64,000 nt of DNA from an uncultured Muribaculaceae bacterium (GCA_910588035.1 CAJUPY010000013.1:5301-69300); one strand, 5' to 3'. Numbered from the stretch's first letter, positions 53,009-62,711 are shown. A program made the numbers and translations. The notes: generated by a model from the sequence alone, not told the origin.

Positions 53009-53965
53009 ATGAATCCGACTATGACGAAAAGAGAATATGTAGACTCTCCCCCTGTTGATTTCACGCGTTGCAGGGAGATGAAGCCCTATCTTGAGGAACC
53101 CCGCGCCATGTATGTCGGAGCGCCGGGTAAACATGGCTATCTCAATCTCGGATTCGAACTCGACCGTGACGGAAAATCCATTTTGAGGGAACTCGACCGA
53201 CGGGCTCCACTGATTGTCCAGCAAGAACTGTATTTCGACGAAGAACTGCCTTTGATGCCTTGTGTGTACATTCTCTCATCGGGCGGACCTAACGTCGACG
53301 GTGACCGTTATCAGCAAAACATCAAGGTCGGACGCGACGCTATGGCATTTGTCTCGACGGGTGCGGCTACCAAACTGGCAAAAATGCAATATAACTACTC
53401 CGGAATGATTCAGAACATCACCCTCGAGCCGGGAGCCTATCTCGAATATCTGCCGGAACCTGTCATTCCGTGTCAGCACACCCGCTTCATCTGCGACACC
53501 CGCATGACCGTAGATCAGACCGCAACTGTGTTTTACTCTGAGATTTACACCGCCGGAAGAAAATATCACAACAACGAACTGTTTCAGTTTGACATTCTGT
53601 CGGTGTGTACCCACGGCGAGCGTCCGGACGGTGAGCAACTGTTCCGCGAGAAATTTGTCATCTGCCCCGACAGGTCGCCGTTGAGAGACATCGGAACAAT
53701 GGGTAATTTTGACATCTTCGCCAACGTGCTTGTGATGACTCCACCCGACAAAGCCGATGAAATCTATAATGCCACCGAAGCTTTCATCGACCGCAAGAAC
53801 AAAATCGCAGCCGGCATAACCCACCTTCCAAATGGAGCCGGACTGCTATACAAAGTGCTCGGAATGGAGACCGGACCGGTCAAAGCCCAGGTCAGAAAAT
53901 TCTGTTCGAGTGTCAGACTCGCTGTCAAGGGACATCCTCTGCCACCCGAGTTTCCGTGGAGATAG
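53009..53965 (+). CDS. ureD: Urease accessory protein UreD
   Basis: This 318-residue scaffold protein (called UreH in some species) binds apourease and forms the tunnel for nickel from UreG through UreF. Characteristic segments are FVSTGAATKLAKMQYNYSG, LEPGAYLEYLPEPVIPCQHT, RFICDTRMTVDQTATVFYSE. The N-terminus carries an extra stretch before the beta-rich core. Order ureEFGD is as in other Bacteroidetes clusters. It is 28 bases upstream of the urea transporter gene. Confidence 0.94.
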   Translation: MNPTMTKREYVDSPPVDFTRCREMKPYLEEPRAMYVGAPGKHGYLNLGFELDRDGKSILRELDRRAPLIVQQELYFDEELPLMPCVYILSSGGPNVDGDRYQQNIKVGRDAMAFVSTGAATKLAKMQYNYSGMIQNITLEPGAYLEYLPEPVIPCQHTRFICDTRMTVDQTATVFYSEIYTAGRKYHNNELFQFDILSVCTHGERPDGEQLFREKFVICPDRSPLRDIGTMGNFDIFANVLVMTPPDKADEIYNATEAFIDRKNKIAAGITHLPNGAGLLYKVLGMETGPVKAQVRKFCSSVRLAVKGHPLPPEFPWR

Positions 53966-53993
53966 GAGATAAACGATAATCAAGCAAACAACT

Positions 53994-54998
53994 ATGGCAA
54001 ATCAAGCAACAGCTTCGACCGACAGCAATTTTGTCGTGAAAGCATTCAAAAACTATTTCAGGGGTGCCGGACAGGTTATGTTTCAATGTAACGCTCTGAC
54101 CGGGATGTTTTTTCTTGCCGGCATTTTCTGGGGAGCTTATCAAAGCCATATGCCTCAGGTCGCATGGGGTGCCGCAGTCGGGCTTCTCGCCTCAAGCATT
54201 GCAGGATATCCGCTCCACGGAAATGTGAATGACGCCGATGAAGGTCTCTGGGGATTCAACGGCATTCTTGTCGGTTGCGCATTTCCGACATTCCTCGAAA
54301 ACACATGGCAGATGTGGATAGCTCTGATATTCTGCTCGGCGATGACAACATGGGTGCGCCACGGCTTCAACAACGTCATGGCGCCGTGGAAAATCAACTC
54401 GCTGACTTTCCCGTTTGTATTCCTGACATGGATATTTCTGTTCGCGGCACGAATGATGCCTGCAATGGCTCCCGTCTCATTGTCCACTCCTGAGCTGACA
54501 GAGACATTCACAGGGACACTCGACACATCGTTCCATTCATTGGTGACATATTGGCTCAAAGGCTTGTCTCAGGTCTTTCTGATCAATTCATGGGTCACCG
54601 GTCTGCTTTTCCTGATCGGACTCGCCGTGTGCAGCCGCTGGGCTGCATTGTGGGCAGCCGTCGGATCGGCCCTCTCTCTGGCAATCGCAATTGTGTTTGA
54701 AGCTCCTGCAAGCGACATCTCTGCCGGTCTGTTCGGTTTCTCTCCGGTTCTGACCGGTATCGCGATCGGTTGCACATTCTACACCGTCGACATCAGATCG
54801 GCATGCTGGGCTTTGGCGGCAATCGTCGCGACTGTTTTCATTCAAGCCGGCATGGACGCCATGATGATGCCGTTTGGCTTGCCGACTCTGACCGGACCGT
54901 TCTGCGTAACAACCTGGTTATTCCTGCTCCCGCTTTACCAAATGGACAAAAAGACTACCGTCGATCACTCTTTCTGGCATCCGCGCAAGAAAAGTTGA
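53994..54998 (+). CDS. Urea transporter (UT family)
   Basis: This 334-residue, roughly 10-TM channel has two related halves, each with the UT selectivity-filter pattern: DEGLWGFNGILVGCAFPTFL in the first half and ISAGLFGFSPVLTGIAIGCT in the second. It would let urea diffuse down its gradient into the cell, feeding the cytoplasmic urease. It is the last gene of the urease operon, so uptake and hydrolysis are co-expressed. No nickel transporter gene is adjacent. Confidence 0.93.
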   Translation: MANQATASTDSNFVVKAFKNYFRGAGQVMFQCNALTGMFFLAGIFWGAYQSHMPQVAWGAAVGLLASSIAGYPLHGNVNDADEGLWGFNGILVGCAFPTFLENTWQMWIALIFCSAMTTWVRHGFNNVMAPWKINSLTFPFVFLTWIFLFAARMMPAMAPVSLSTPELTETFTGTLDTSFHSLVTYWLKGLSQVFLINSWVTGLLFLIGLAVCSRWAALWAAVGSALSLAIAIVFEAPASDISAGLFGFSPVLTGIAIGCTFYTVDIRSACWALAAIVATVFIQAGMDAMMMPFGLPTLTGPFCVTTWLFLLPLYQMDKKTTVDHSFWHPRKKS

Positions 54999-55020
54999 CA
55001 GGAAACATACCTACTGACAC

Positions 55021-55061
55021 AAGACAAGATGCACCGGTTTTTTCCCGGTACATCTTGTCTT
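55021..55061 (+). terminator. Hairpin ending the urease operon
   Basis: AAGACAAGATG (55021-55031) pairs with CATCTTGTCTT (55051-55061), and inside it ACCGG pairs with CCGGT past one mismatch. The T run is in the loop rather than downstream. It overlaps the -33 element of the next promoter. Confidence 0.65.
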
Positions 55062-55089
55062 GCCATATCCTCCAAAATCATTATCTTTG
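55060..55089 (+). promoter_or_regulatory. Promoter of the M48 protease-rlmD unit
   Basis: A -33 TTG at 55060-55062 and a -7 TATCTTTG at 55082-55089 are 19 bp apart. It supports the ATG at 55116 rather than the upstream one at 55029. Confidence 0.7.
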
Positions 55090-55115
55090 CAGAAGCAAAC
55101 AACACGTCAGACAAA

Positions 55116-55901
55116 ATGAAGCTCAAGACTATCTTCTCCTTACTATTGATCGCCATCATGCTGCCAACGGCAGCCGATGCCCAGCTAAACAAACTACGGT
55201 TACTGTCGGGTGTCGGCAAACTGGTTCAGGCTGCGACTCTTTCTGACGCTCAGATGGCGCAATATGTCAGCGAATATATCTCTCAAAGCGACTCTGTCAA
55301 CAATGTGCTTCCTGCTAAAGACCCGTTGTCTCTGCGACTCAATAAATTGACCTCCGGATTAACTGAAGTTGACGGAATTGCATTGAACTTCAAAGTCTAC
55401 GACGTCACCGATGTAAACGCGTTCGCATGTCCCGACGGCAGCGTCAGAGTCTACGCAGGGCTGATGAAAGTCATGGACGACGATGAGTTGCTTGGTGTGA
55501 TCGGTCATGAAATAGGGCACATCGCACACCGCGATTCAAAAAATGCCTTCAAACGGTCGCTGACAACAGCGGCGATTAAAGATGGGTTAGCCTCGACCGG
55601 AAGTCGTATGAGCGCACTGACCGATTCTCAACTCTCGGCCCTGGGTGAGTCTCTGATGACAGCCCGGTTCTCGCAGAAACAAGAGAAAGCCGCCGATGAC
55701 TACGGATATGACTTTTTAAAAGATCATGGTAAAAATCCGAGAGCCATGGCCAAATCATTCGTTAAACTGAAAGAACTGCAAGGTGGTGACTCCGCCCCTA
55801 AATCAAGTAAAATAAACCAACTTTTCTCGTCTCACCCCGATCTTGACGAACGCATCAGACGAATGCAAAACAGAGCCGACGAAGATAATTGTCCCCGATA
55901 A
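55116..55901 (+). CDS. M48 family metalloprotease (periplasmic)
   Basis: This 261-residue protein has a signal peptide (MKLKTIFSLLLIAIMLPTAA, DAQ) and an M48 peptidase domain. The zinc site is VIGHEIGHIAHRD, with the third ligand Glu in KQEKAADDYGYDF. It resembles the single-domain LoiP/YggG-type proteases that help maintain the outer membrane. A C-terminal SSHPDLDERIRRMQNR is the M48 consensus end. The start at 55116 is supported by the promoter and signal peptide. Its stop overlaps rlmD in TAATG. Confidence 0.93.
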   Translation: MKLKTIFSLLLIAIMLPTAADAQLNKLRLLSGVGKLVQAATLSDAQMAQYVSEYISQSDSVNNVLPAKDPLSLRLNKLTSGLTEVDGIALNFKVYDVTDVNAFACPDGSVRVYAGLMKVMDDDELLGVIGHEIGHIAHRDSKNAFKRSLTTAAIKDGLASTGSRMSALTDSQLSALGESLMTARFSQKQEKAADDYGYDFLKDHGKNPRAMAKSFVKLKELQGGDSAPKSSKINQLFSSHPDLDERIRRMQNRADEDNCPR

Positions 55902-57310
55902 TGGCACGTAAAAAGAAAGAACTACCGCTTTTTGAAAACGTCGGAATTACCGACGTGGCAGCCGAAGGAAACGCAATCGCGCGTGTAAACGACATGGTCG
56001 TGTTCATTCCTTTTGGCGCACCCGGCGACATCGCCGACATTAAAATTGACCGTAAGAAACACTCCTATGCCGAAGGCCACATAGATAAAATGGTCACTCC
56101 GTCGCCCATGAGAGTCGAACCTATGTGTGAGCATTTCGGTGTTTGCGGAGGATGCCGCTGGCAACATCTGCCCTACTCTTTCCAGATCGAATGCAAGCAA
56201 AAACAAGTCAAGGACGCTCTTGAACGGATAGCAAAAATCGAGATACCCGAGATTTCTCCTATTCTCGGTTCTGAAAAAACACGTGAGTACCGCAACAAGA
56301 TGGAGTACACATTCTCCAACCGTTGCTGGCTGACATTTGAACAATTGCGCAGCGGTGTGGACTTTCCCGATCGCGATGCGGCCGGATTCCACATTCCGGG
56401 TGCTTTCGACAAGGTGCTCGACATCAAGAAATGCCACCTCCAGGACGATTTCGGAAACAGGCTCAGACTGTTCATAAAACAATTCGGCAAAGACCACGGT
56501 TACTCATTCTATGACCTGCGTGCCCAGGAAGGCCTGCTGAGAACACTGATGATCAGAATAGCTTCAACAGGCGAGATTATGGCTGTGATGGTGTTCGGCC
56601 GTGATGACAAGGAAAAAATCACTGCTCTGCTTGACGCTGTCAAAGAACAGTTTCCGGAGATCACCTCGCTGCTTTATGTCATCAACACAAAAATGAACGA
56701 CACGATCGCCGACCAGCAGATACTCGTACATTCAGGTCGCGACCACATTGTCGAGGAAATGGAAGGCTTGAAATTCCGCGTGGGACCGAAGTCTTTCTAT
56801 CAGACCAACTCGCTGCAAGCTCTCACACTCTATCGTGTAGCCCGTGATTTCGCCGATCTGAAAGGTGACGAACTGGTCTATGACCTTTATACCGGCACCG
56901 GCACAATAGCAAACTTTGTCGCCAGAAACGCCCGCAAGGTGATCGGAATCGAATATGTCGAGGACGCAATTGCCGACGCACGCGTCAACTCGGCGATAAA
57001 CAACATTTCCAACACCGAATTTTTTGCCGGAGACATGAAAGATGTACTGACCGACAGTTTCATCGAGACCCACGGACGCCCCGACGTGATGATAGTCGAT
57101 CCGCCTCGCGCCGGCATGCACGGAGACGTGGTCAAGGTGATTCTCAACGCACGCCCCGGGCGAATAGTCTACGTCAGCTGTAATCCGGCGACACAGGCAC
57201 GCGATCTCGCGTTGCTCGATGCCGAATATCGTGTGGAGAAAGTGCAGCCTGTCGACATGTTCCCACACACCCACCATGTCGAAAATGTCGTATTGCTCAA
57301 AGCCAGGTAA
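55901..57310 (+). CDS. rlmD: 23S rRNA (uracil-5-)-methyltransferase, RlmD/RumA type
   Basis: This 469-residue TrmA-family enzyme methylates a uracil of 23S rRNA. An N-terminal TRAM domain (about 15-70) is followed by the iron-sulfur cysteine cluster CEHFGVCGGCRWQHL. The SAM domain has LYTGTGTIANFVARNARKVI, the nucleophile region VDPPRAGMHG and YVSCNPATQARDL with the catalytic Cys. The target within 23S rRNA is not decided by sequence alone. The start at 55901 overlaps the M48 stop. The 3' end overlaps DUF418 tail to tail by 14 bases. Confidence 0.93.
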   Translation: MARKKKELPLFENVGITDVAAEGNAIARVNDMVVFIPFGAPGDIADIKIDRKKHSYAEGHIDKMVTPSPMRVEPMCEHFGVCGGCRWQHLPYSFQIECKQKQVKDALERIAKIEIPEISPILGSEKTREYRNKMEYTFSNRCWLTFEQLRSGVDFPDRDAAGFHIPGAFDKVLDIKKCHLQDDFGNRLRLFIKQFGKDHGYSFYDLRAQEGLLRTLMIRIASTGEIMAVMVFGRDDKEKITALLDAVKEQFPEITSLLYVINTKMNDTIADQQILVHSGRDHIVEEMEGLKFRVGPKSFYQTNSLQALTLYRVARDFADLKGDELVYDLYTGTGTIANFVARNARKVIGIEYVEDAIADARVNSAINNISNTEFFAGDMKDVLTDSFIETHGRPDVMIVDPPRAGMHGDVVKVILNARPGRIVYVSCNPATQARDLALLDAEYRVEKVQPVDMFPHTHHVENVVLLKAR

Positions 57311-58460
57311 GCCGTTTCCACACCCATTCGAGCGGTCCGTGACCGTGATGTCCTGTCCAGAAAAGGCAAAAAGCATACTGCACTACAAAAACTGCCACAC
57401 CGACAAAGACGCTGGCAGTAATGCCGAGTTGCAGATGCATTCCCCAATGGTAAAAGAGAAATGAACCGACCATGCCCTGGGTGACATAGTTGGTCATGCT
57501 CATTTTGCCATAGGGAATCAGCCGCGACAGGAGTTTGCTCAGACATGTGGTCTTGTAGTAGGCAAACAAGATTCCACTCACAAGTGCGGTCGCGAAACTG
57601 AGATTGGCCAGCGACGACACCACAATCTTGAGCGGCTTCAATATGTTTTGATTACCGATGTAATTGCCAAGCATCGGTTCGACTCCTTTAAGAGGGAAAA
57701 AACAGATCAGAGCCACTGCCAGAACGTAGCCCCAACGACCGAGCATGTCGCGTTTGAACCAACCATGTCGTCCGATCAACATTCCGGCTATGAACAGTCC
57801 TGCCGTCTGGAAAATGCGTCCGTGCTCCCATGCCCACGCCAATGACGCCAACTGTCCTTCCCAAAGATTGACCTTGACCGTCGACAGAAAATCGCCGTTG
57901 CTCTGAACGTCAAATGTAGCCCGCCAAAACGATGACGAGTCTATTACTCCAGCCATGTAATCAGGCGAACAGATTGCCCTGACGATCTGATAGAGACACA
58001 CAGGCTGCACCACACAAACCGCGGCAAGCACGACAAGCGCACGCGACGGTAAGCGACACGTGGCGACAAGAACAAATCCGACAAGAGAATACATTACCAG
58101 AATCTCACCCGTGAAAATGCATGCGTTGATATTGCCGATCAAAAACAAAATCAGCAACCGCCAACAGAAACGGGCTCTGAAATCATAGCCTTGCATGCGC
58201 CGGTTGTCATGTTGAATGAAAAAACTGAAGCCGAACAGCAGAGCAAAAATGGCGTATGCCTTTCCACCAAACATGAAAAACAAACCGTTCCAGATAGACT
58301 TGTCGGTAAAATTCAGCCATTCAGACTGACCCGTCGTGTCGGGAAATGAATAGAAATTGAAATGCTCGATCGAATGTAGCAAAATAATGGCCAATACCGC
58401 AAATCCGCGGAGCACGTCGGCCACATCCACACGCGCGTGTCGTTTCATCGTCTGTTCCAT
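57297..58460 (-). CDS. DUF418 family membrane protein
   Basis: This 387-residue multi-pass membrane protein begins RVDVADVLRGFAVLAIILLH, the typical DUF418 start, with FFMFGGKAYAIFALLFGFSF, and a C-terminal DUF418 region with IPYGKMSMTNYVTQGMVGSF and GPLEWVWKRLTW. It has about nine to ten TM helices. The N-terminus resembles acyltransferase-3 membrane enzymes, but no catalytic role is established. It overlaps rlmD tail to tail and lies 3 bases downstream of the CYTH gene, so they are one minus-strand unit. Confidence 0.9.
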   Translation of the reverse strand: MEQTMKRHARVDVADVLRGFAVLAIILLHSIEHFNFYSFPDTTGQSEWLNFTDKSIWNGLFFMFGGKAYAIFALLFGFSFFIQHDNRRMQGYDFRARFCWRLLILFLIGNINACIFTGEILVMYSLVGFVLVATCRLPSRALVVLAAVCVVQPVCLYQIVRAICSPDYMAGVIDSSSFWRATFDVQSNGDFLSTVKVNLWEGQLASLAWAWEHGRIFQTAGLFIAGMLIGRHGWFKRDMLGRWGYVLAVALICFFPLKGVEPMLGNYIGNQNILKPLKIVVSSLANLSFATALVSGILFAYYKTTCLSKLLSRLIPYGKMSMTNYVTQGMVGSFLFYHWGMHLQLGITASVFVGVAVFVVQYAFCLFWTGHHGHGPLEWVWKRLTWL

Positions 58461-58463
58461 ATG

Positions 58464-58919
58464 TCATGATATTGCTGCAAGGGTTGAATTATAATATCTT
58501 GAATCTCCTGTAACTTCCTCTCCAATAAAATCAGGCATGGAAACAGGTTCATCAATTGACTTGAGTTCTACCTCCGCTACCACCAATCCGGCTAAATCGC
58601 CGGCAAACTCGTCGACTTCCCACGTGTGGCCTTCATAATTGACCATGTAGCGTTTTTTTGAAATGACTGTTCCCTCGGTGACGCGTTCAAGCATCTGACG
58701 GGCATCTTCAACTGAGATCCGATATTCCCATTCGTCTCTGACGGCTCCGTCATTAAGTCCCTTCACTGTCAGATATGCGTCGTTCCCTTTCAATCTAACT
58801 CTGACTGTTCCGGCCGGACGCATCGAAATATAACCTTGCTTGATTTCAACAACATCCGATGCCATTTGACGGTAAGATTCATCTCTGACCAAAAATTTAC
58901 GTTCGATTTCCTTTCCCAT
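58464..58919 (-). CDS. CYTH domain protein
   Basis: This 151-residue protein is a CYTH (triphosphate tunnel) protein. It starts MGKEIERKFLVRDESYRQMA with the EIERKFL signature, then VRVRLKGNDAYLTVKG, and WEVDEFAGDLAGLVVAEVEL, the acidic strands of the tunnel. Such enzymes hydrolyse triphosphates, often tripolyphosphate. The ATG at 58919 is preferred over a longer frame because the -7 box TATCTTTG (58947-58954, minus) would otherwise lie inside the coding part. It precedes the DUF418 gene by 3 bases. Confidence 0.93.
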   Translation of the reverse strand: MGKEIERKFLVRDESYRQMASDVVEIKQGYISMRPAGTVRVRLKGNDAYLTVKGLNDGAVRDEWEYRISVEDARQMLERVTEGTVISKKRYMVNYEGHTWEVDEFAGDLAGLVVAEVELKSIDEPVSMPDFIGEEVTGDSRYYNSTLAAIS

Positions 58920-58946
58920 AAAAATAATTAAAGTCGTAGTTTCATG

Positions 58947-58954
58947 CAAAGATA
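58947..58954 (-). promoter_or_regulatory. -7 promoter box of the CYTH-DUF418 unit
   Basis: TATCTTTG on the minus strand matches TAnnTTTG and sits about 28 bases upstream of the chosen start codon. No clear -33 TTG was identified. Confidence 0.5.
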
Positions 58955-59017
58955 CAGATAATAAATTTATATAAGGTTACGTTTTAATATAATGTATCTA
59001 AACCAACTGATTTCACA

Positions 59018-61561
59018 TTGAGAAAGCTTATCTTATCACTCATAATGATACTTTTGGCAGTCGTCTCCATGGTCGCCAGAAGCCGCATAGAGCTGTTCGA
59101 TTCGATTACAGGGAAAAGAGTGCCCTATGTCGCAATCTTTGTCGAAGGTACCGGACGCGGCATGCTGACCGACGAGAACGGCCGGGCCGATCTATATGTG
59201 ACAGTTCCCGGAGACTCTCTGACGTTGAGATTCTCGGCAATGGGCTATGAAAAGAAAACTGTCACCGTACACAAAGCCGCCGACCGGCTCAAAGTCAAAA
59301 TCTCTCCCGTCGGAGTTCAACTTAAGGAGGTGACGGTCAGAAAAAAACGTAATAAGTATTCCAAGAAGAACAATCCGGCTCTCGATTTCGCAAATCACAT
59401 CAGAAACAGCTCTGACATGACCGACCCACGTGTCAAAAACGAAAATTACAACTACAACCGCTATGAGCGCATAACTCTCGGCCTGAATAAATTCAATATC
59501 GACGACTACAACAAGGGGCTTTTCGCAAACAAGTTCACATTTCTGAAAGAACATGTCGACACAAGCGAGATTTCCGGACTGCCGGTCTTGATTCTCTCCG
59601 TAAAGGAAAAAGCTTCTGAGATAAGTTTCCGCAGACAACCGAAAGCTGAGAAAGAGCTCGTCACCGCAATCAAACGCATCGGTCTTGATGACATAACCAA
59701 CCAGGAAAGTGTCCAGGTTTTCCTCGAGGACATTCTCCGGGAAGTTGATCTTTATCAAAACGACATAAACCTGTTGCAGAACAGGTTTGTCAGTCCGCTG
59801 TCGAAGATCGCGCCCGATTTCTACAAATTTTTTCTCACCGACACCGTTGACATCGAAGGAGAAAAGTGCGTCGAACTCTCATTCACACCCCATAACACCG
59901 CCGTTTTCGGATTCACGGGCCACCTCTATGTACCTCAAGGTGACTCGACGATGTTTGTGAAGAGAGTCGACATGCATCTGCCGCCGGGCATCAATCTGAA
60001 TTTCATCGACAGGCTATATCTGCGTCAGGACTATGAACGCGCACCCGACGGATCTCGTTTGAAAACACGCGATGACATGACAGTCGAACTCTCTGTTGTT
60101 CCCGGGCTTCAGGGGCTGTATGTCAGACGCAACACACGCTATGACGGACACAATTTCGACGTGTCGGCACATCCCGAGGTCTTTGCCCGCTCTGAACGCG
60201 AGATAGTAGCCGACAATGCAATGACACGCGATGAGTCTTTTTATGACACCGCTGCATTCGCCCCTGCTACAAAAAACGAACGGCGCATCTCGACACTCGT
60301 GAGCCGTATGCGTTCGGTGCCACTCTATTATTGGAGCGAGAAAGTACTGAAGGTTTTCGTGTCGGGCTATCTGCCGACAAACCGCGAGATCTCGCGCAGT
60401 AAATTTGACATCGGCCCCCTGAACACACTTGTCAGCGGCAATGATGTCGAGGGAACACGCGTCAGACTCGGCGGCATGACAACGGCCAATCTGTCGAAAC
60501 GTTGGTTTTCACGTGTGTTCGGAGCCTATGGGTTCAAAGATCACAGGTGGAAATATAGTGGCGAGATCGAATATTCTTTTCACGACAAGAAATATCACTC
60601 GCGCGAATTTCCGGTCCACTCGCTCAGATTCACCTCCCTCTATGACGTAGACCAGATCGGTCAGCACTATCTGTTCACTAACAAAGACAACATGTTCCTC
60701 TCGCTGAAGCGGATGAAAGACATGCTGATGACCTATCACAGGGTTAACAAACTGGAGTACCGGCTCGAGTTGAGAAACAATTTCTCTGTGTTGGCGACAA
60801 TCGCCAACGAACGACAGGAATCGACTGTCAATGTGCCGTTTATAAACGGATTTGGCAAAGAAGCCGGACACTATCAGGAAACAACCGCGTCAGTCACGCT
60901 TCGATACGCCCCAGGCGAGAAGTTCTATCAGACAAAAAGCGAAAGGATCCCGATCAATCTTGACGCTCCCGTTTTTCAGCTGACCCACACCTACGGTCCA
61001 AAGAAATTCCTCGGCAATACGTTTGCCATTAACAAAACCGAACTCAGTGTTCAGAAACGTTTCTGGTTCTCGGCTTTCGGCTATAGTGACATCATACTCA
61101 AAGGTGGACACGTATGGGAAAGTGCCCCGTTCCCGGAGCTGCTGATTCCGAACGCCAACCTGTCGTACACGATCCAGCCTGAAAGTTTCGCTCTTCTAAA
61201 TCCGATGGAGTTCATTAACGACAGCTACGTATCGTGGGATCTGACCTACTGGGCAAACGGAGCGATCTTCAACTACGTTCCCTTACTCAAACGGCTTAAA
61301 CTGCGCGAGGTGTTCTGCTTCAGGGGTGTTGCCGGCAAACTCAGCGACAGAAACAATCCGCTGTTGAACGATGAGCTTTACCGATTCCCGATCGAAGGAC
61401 GGACGACCGACATGAATTGGCGGCCATACATGGAGGTCTCGGCCGGCATAGAAAATATTTTCAAAATTTTGAGAGTTGACTACGTGTGGCGTCTCTCATA
61501 TCTCAATCAACCCGACATCGACAAAAGCGGTCTGCGCATTGCCGTACATATAACTTTCTGA
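59018..61561 (+). CDS. DUF5686 family outer-membrane protein with carboxypeptidase-like N-terminus
   Basis: This 847-residue protein probably starts at TTG (59018); no in-frame ATG precedes it before a stop, and the next ATG (residue 10) would spoil the signal peptide RKLILSLIMILLAVVSMVA. A carboxypeptidase-regulatory-like domain (about 22-105) includes DSITGKRVPYVAIFVEGTGR. The DUF5686 region follows from about 125, with SDMTDPRVKNENYNYNRYER and a barrel-like C-terminus (SYLNQPDIDKSGLRIAVHIT). It is widespread in Bacteroidetes and probably sits in the outer membrane. Function is unknown. A glycosyltransferase gene starts 2 bases after its stop. Confidence 0.85.
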   Translation: MRKLILSLIMILLAVVSMVARSRIELFDSITGKRVPYVAIFVEGTGRGMLTDENGRADLYVTVPGDSLTLRFSAMGYEKKTVTVHKAADRLKVKISPVGVQLKEVTVRKKRNKYSKKNNPALDFANHIRNSSDMTDPRVKNENYNYNRYERITLGLNKFNIDDYNKGLFANKFTFLKEHVDTSEISGLPVLILSVKEKASEISFRRQPKAEKELVTAIKRIGLDDITNQESVQVFLEDILREVDLYQNDINLLQNRFVSPLSKIAPDFYKFFLTDTVDIEGEKCVELSFTPHNTAVFGFTGHLYVPQGDSTMFVKRVDMHLPPGINLNFIDRLYLRQDYERAPDGSRLKTRDDMTVELSVVPGLQGLYVRRNTRYDGHNFDVSAHPEVFARSEREIVADNAMTRDESFYDTAAFAPATKNERRISTLVSRMRSVPLYYWSEKVLKVFVSGYLPTNREISRSKFDIGPLNTLVSGNDVEGTRVRLGGMTTANLSKRWFSRVFGAYGFKDHRWKYSGEIEYSFHDKKYHSREFPVHSLRFTSLYDVDQIGQHYLFTNKDNMFLSLKRMKDMLMTYHRVNKLEYRLELRNNFSVLATIANERQESTVNVPFINGFGKEAGHYQETTASVTLRYAPGEKFYQTKSERIPINLDAPVFQLTHTYGPKKFLGNTFAINKTELSVQKRFWFSAFGYSDIILKGGHVWESAPFPELLIPNANLSYTIQPESFALLNPMEFINDSYVSWDLTYWANGAIFNYVPLLKRLKLREVFCFRGVAGKLSDRNNPLLNDELYRFPIEGRTTDMNWRPYMEVSAGIENIFKILRVDYVWRLSYLNQPDIDKSGLRIAVHITF

Positions 61562-61563
61562 TC

Positions 61564-62667
61564 ATGAGAATACTGTTTTTTGGCGATTACTCAAACCTTC
61601 ATGCCTGTCTGGCCAAATCGCTCAGAGATCTCGGACATGAGGCATGTGTTGTATCAGACCGGGGAGGGTACATGCAGACCGACGCCGACTTCTCTTTGAA
61701 ACGGCGAAAGGGTCTGGGCGGTTCGCTTAAATATCTGTTTGACACTGTTAAACTGCTGCCAAAACTAAAAGATTTTGATGTTGTCCAGTTCATAAATCCG
61801 ATTTCACTGAATCTGAGACCCGACAAAAACCGGTTGGCTTTTGATTGGTTACGCCACGAAAACAGATCGGCTTTTCTTACATTGTGTGGCAACGACTACT
61901 ATTTCGTGAAAGCCTGCACCGATGGAACTTTATTCCGTTTCTCGGAATTCAGAACCGGCGATAAACCGACCGAATTTTCCCATCTGGGCATGGCACATGA
62001 ACCGGAATGGCTGTCAGACCAGGTCAGGAAATACACCGAGTACTTCTATGACCGCATCGACGGCGCGATGTCTGTGCTTCCCGAATATGATATTGCTGCC
62101 GCTCCTGTTCTCGGCGACAAGGTGACATTCACAAACATTCCCGTCGATCTCAGCAATCTTCCCTTCACACCATTTGAAATAAAGGGCAGAATCAAAGTGA
62201 TTGTAGCGATAAGACCTGAATACAAAATCAAGAAAGGAACCGGACGGTTACTGGAGATTTGCAAACGCCTCGAATCAGAAATGCCCGACAAAATTTCGGT
62301 CGAGGCTGTCGGCGGACTGTCGCTCAACGACTATCTCGATAAAATCAGACACAGCCACGTAGTCATTGACCAGCTCTATGCCTATTCGCCTGCGACAAAC
62401 GCGCTCCAGACAATGGCTCTCGGACGCATTGCCGCATCTGGAGGAGAACCGGAATACTACTCTTATATCAACGAGCCTGACCGACGGCCAATAATTCCAC
62501 TCTCTCCCCTTGACCCGGACATTAAAGAAACACTTCGCCGCTATCTGCTTGACAGAAACCTGATGGAAAAAATGTCGGCTCAGGGACGGTTTATTGTCGA
62601 GCGCGAAAACGACTCCCGCATCGTTGCCCGTCGTTTTATCGAAAAATGGGAGAAAACTTTGAAATGA
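61564..62667 (+). CDS. Glycosyltransferase (GT-B, family 4-like)
   Basis: This is a 367-residue protein. MRILFFGDYSNLHACLAKSL at the start resembles GT4 N-terminal domains. It has VVQFINPISLNLRP and, in the C-terminal half, VIVAIRPEYKIKKGTGRLLE and VVIDQLYAYSPATNALQTMA. The donor-binding E-x7-E pattern is only partly kept. It probably transfers a sugar in surface polysaccharide or glycan synthesis; donor and acceptor are unknown. The start at 61564 follows the DUF5686 stop by 2 bases. The open frame upstream lies inside DUF5686. Confidence 0.78.
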   Translation: MRILFFGDYSNLHACLAKSLRDLGHEACVVSDRGGYMQTDADFSLKRRKGLGGSLKYLFDTVKLLPKLKDFDVVQFINPISLNLRPDKNRLAFDWLRHENRSAFLTLCGNDYYFVKACTDGTLFRFSEFRTGDKPTEFSHLGMAHEPEWLSDQVRKYTEYFYDRIDGAMSVLPEYDIAAAPVLGDKVTFTNIPVDLSNLPFTPFEIKGRIKVIVAIRPEYKIKKGTGRLLEICKRLESEMPDKISVEAVGGLSLNDYLDKIRHSHVVIDQLYAYSPATNALQTMALGRIAASGGEPEYYSYINEPDRRPIIPLSPLDPDIKETLRRYLLDRNLMEKMSAQGRFIVERENDSRIVARRFIEKWEKTLK

Positions 62668-62674
62668 ATATAAT

Positions 62675-62702
62675 TTAAAAGAGGCACCCGGGTGGATGCC
62701 TC
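62675..62702 (-). terminator. Terminator of the SPFH-RHH unit
   Basis: GAGGCA (62681-62686) pairs with TGCCTC (62697-62702), and a T-rich tract follows on the minus strand at 62675-62680. It lies just after the RHH stop. Confidence 0.75.
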
Positions 62703-62711
62703 AATGATCAT

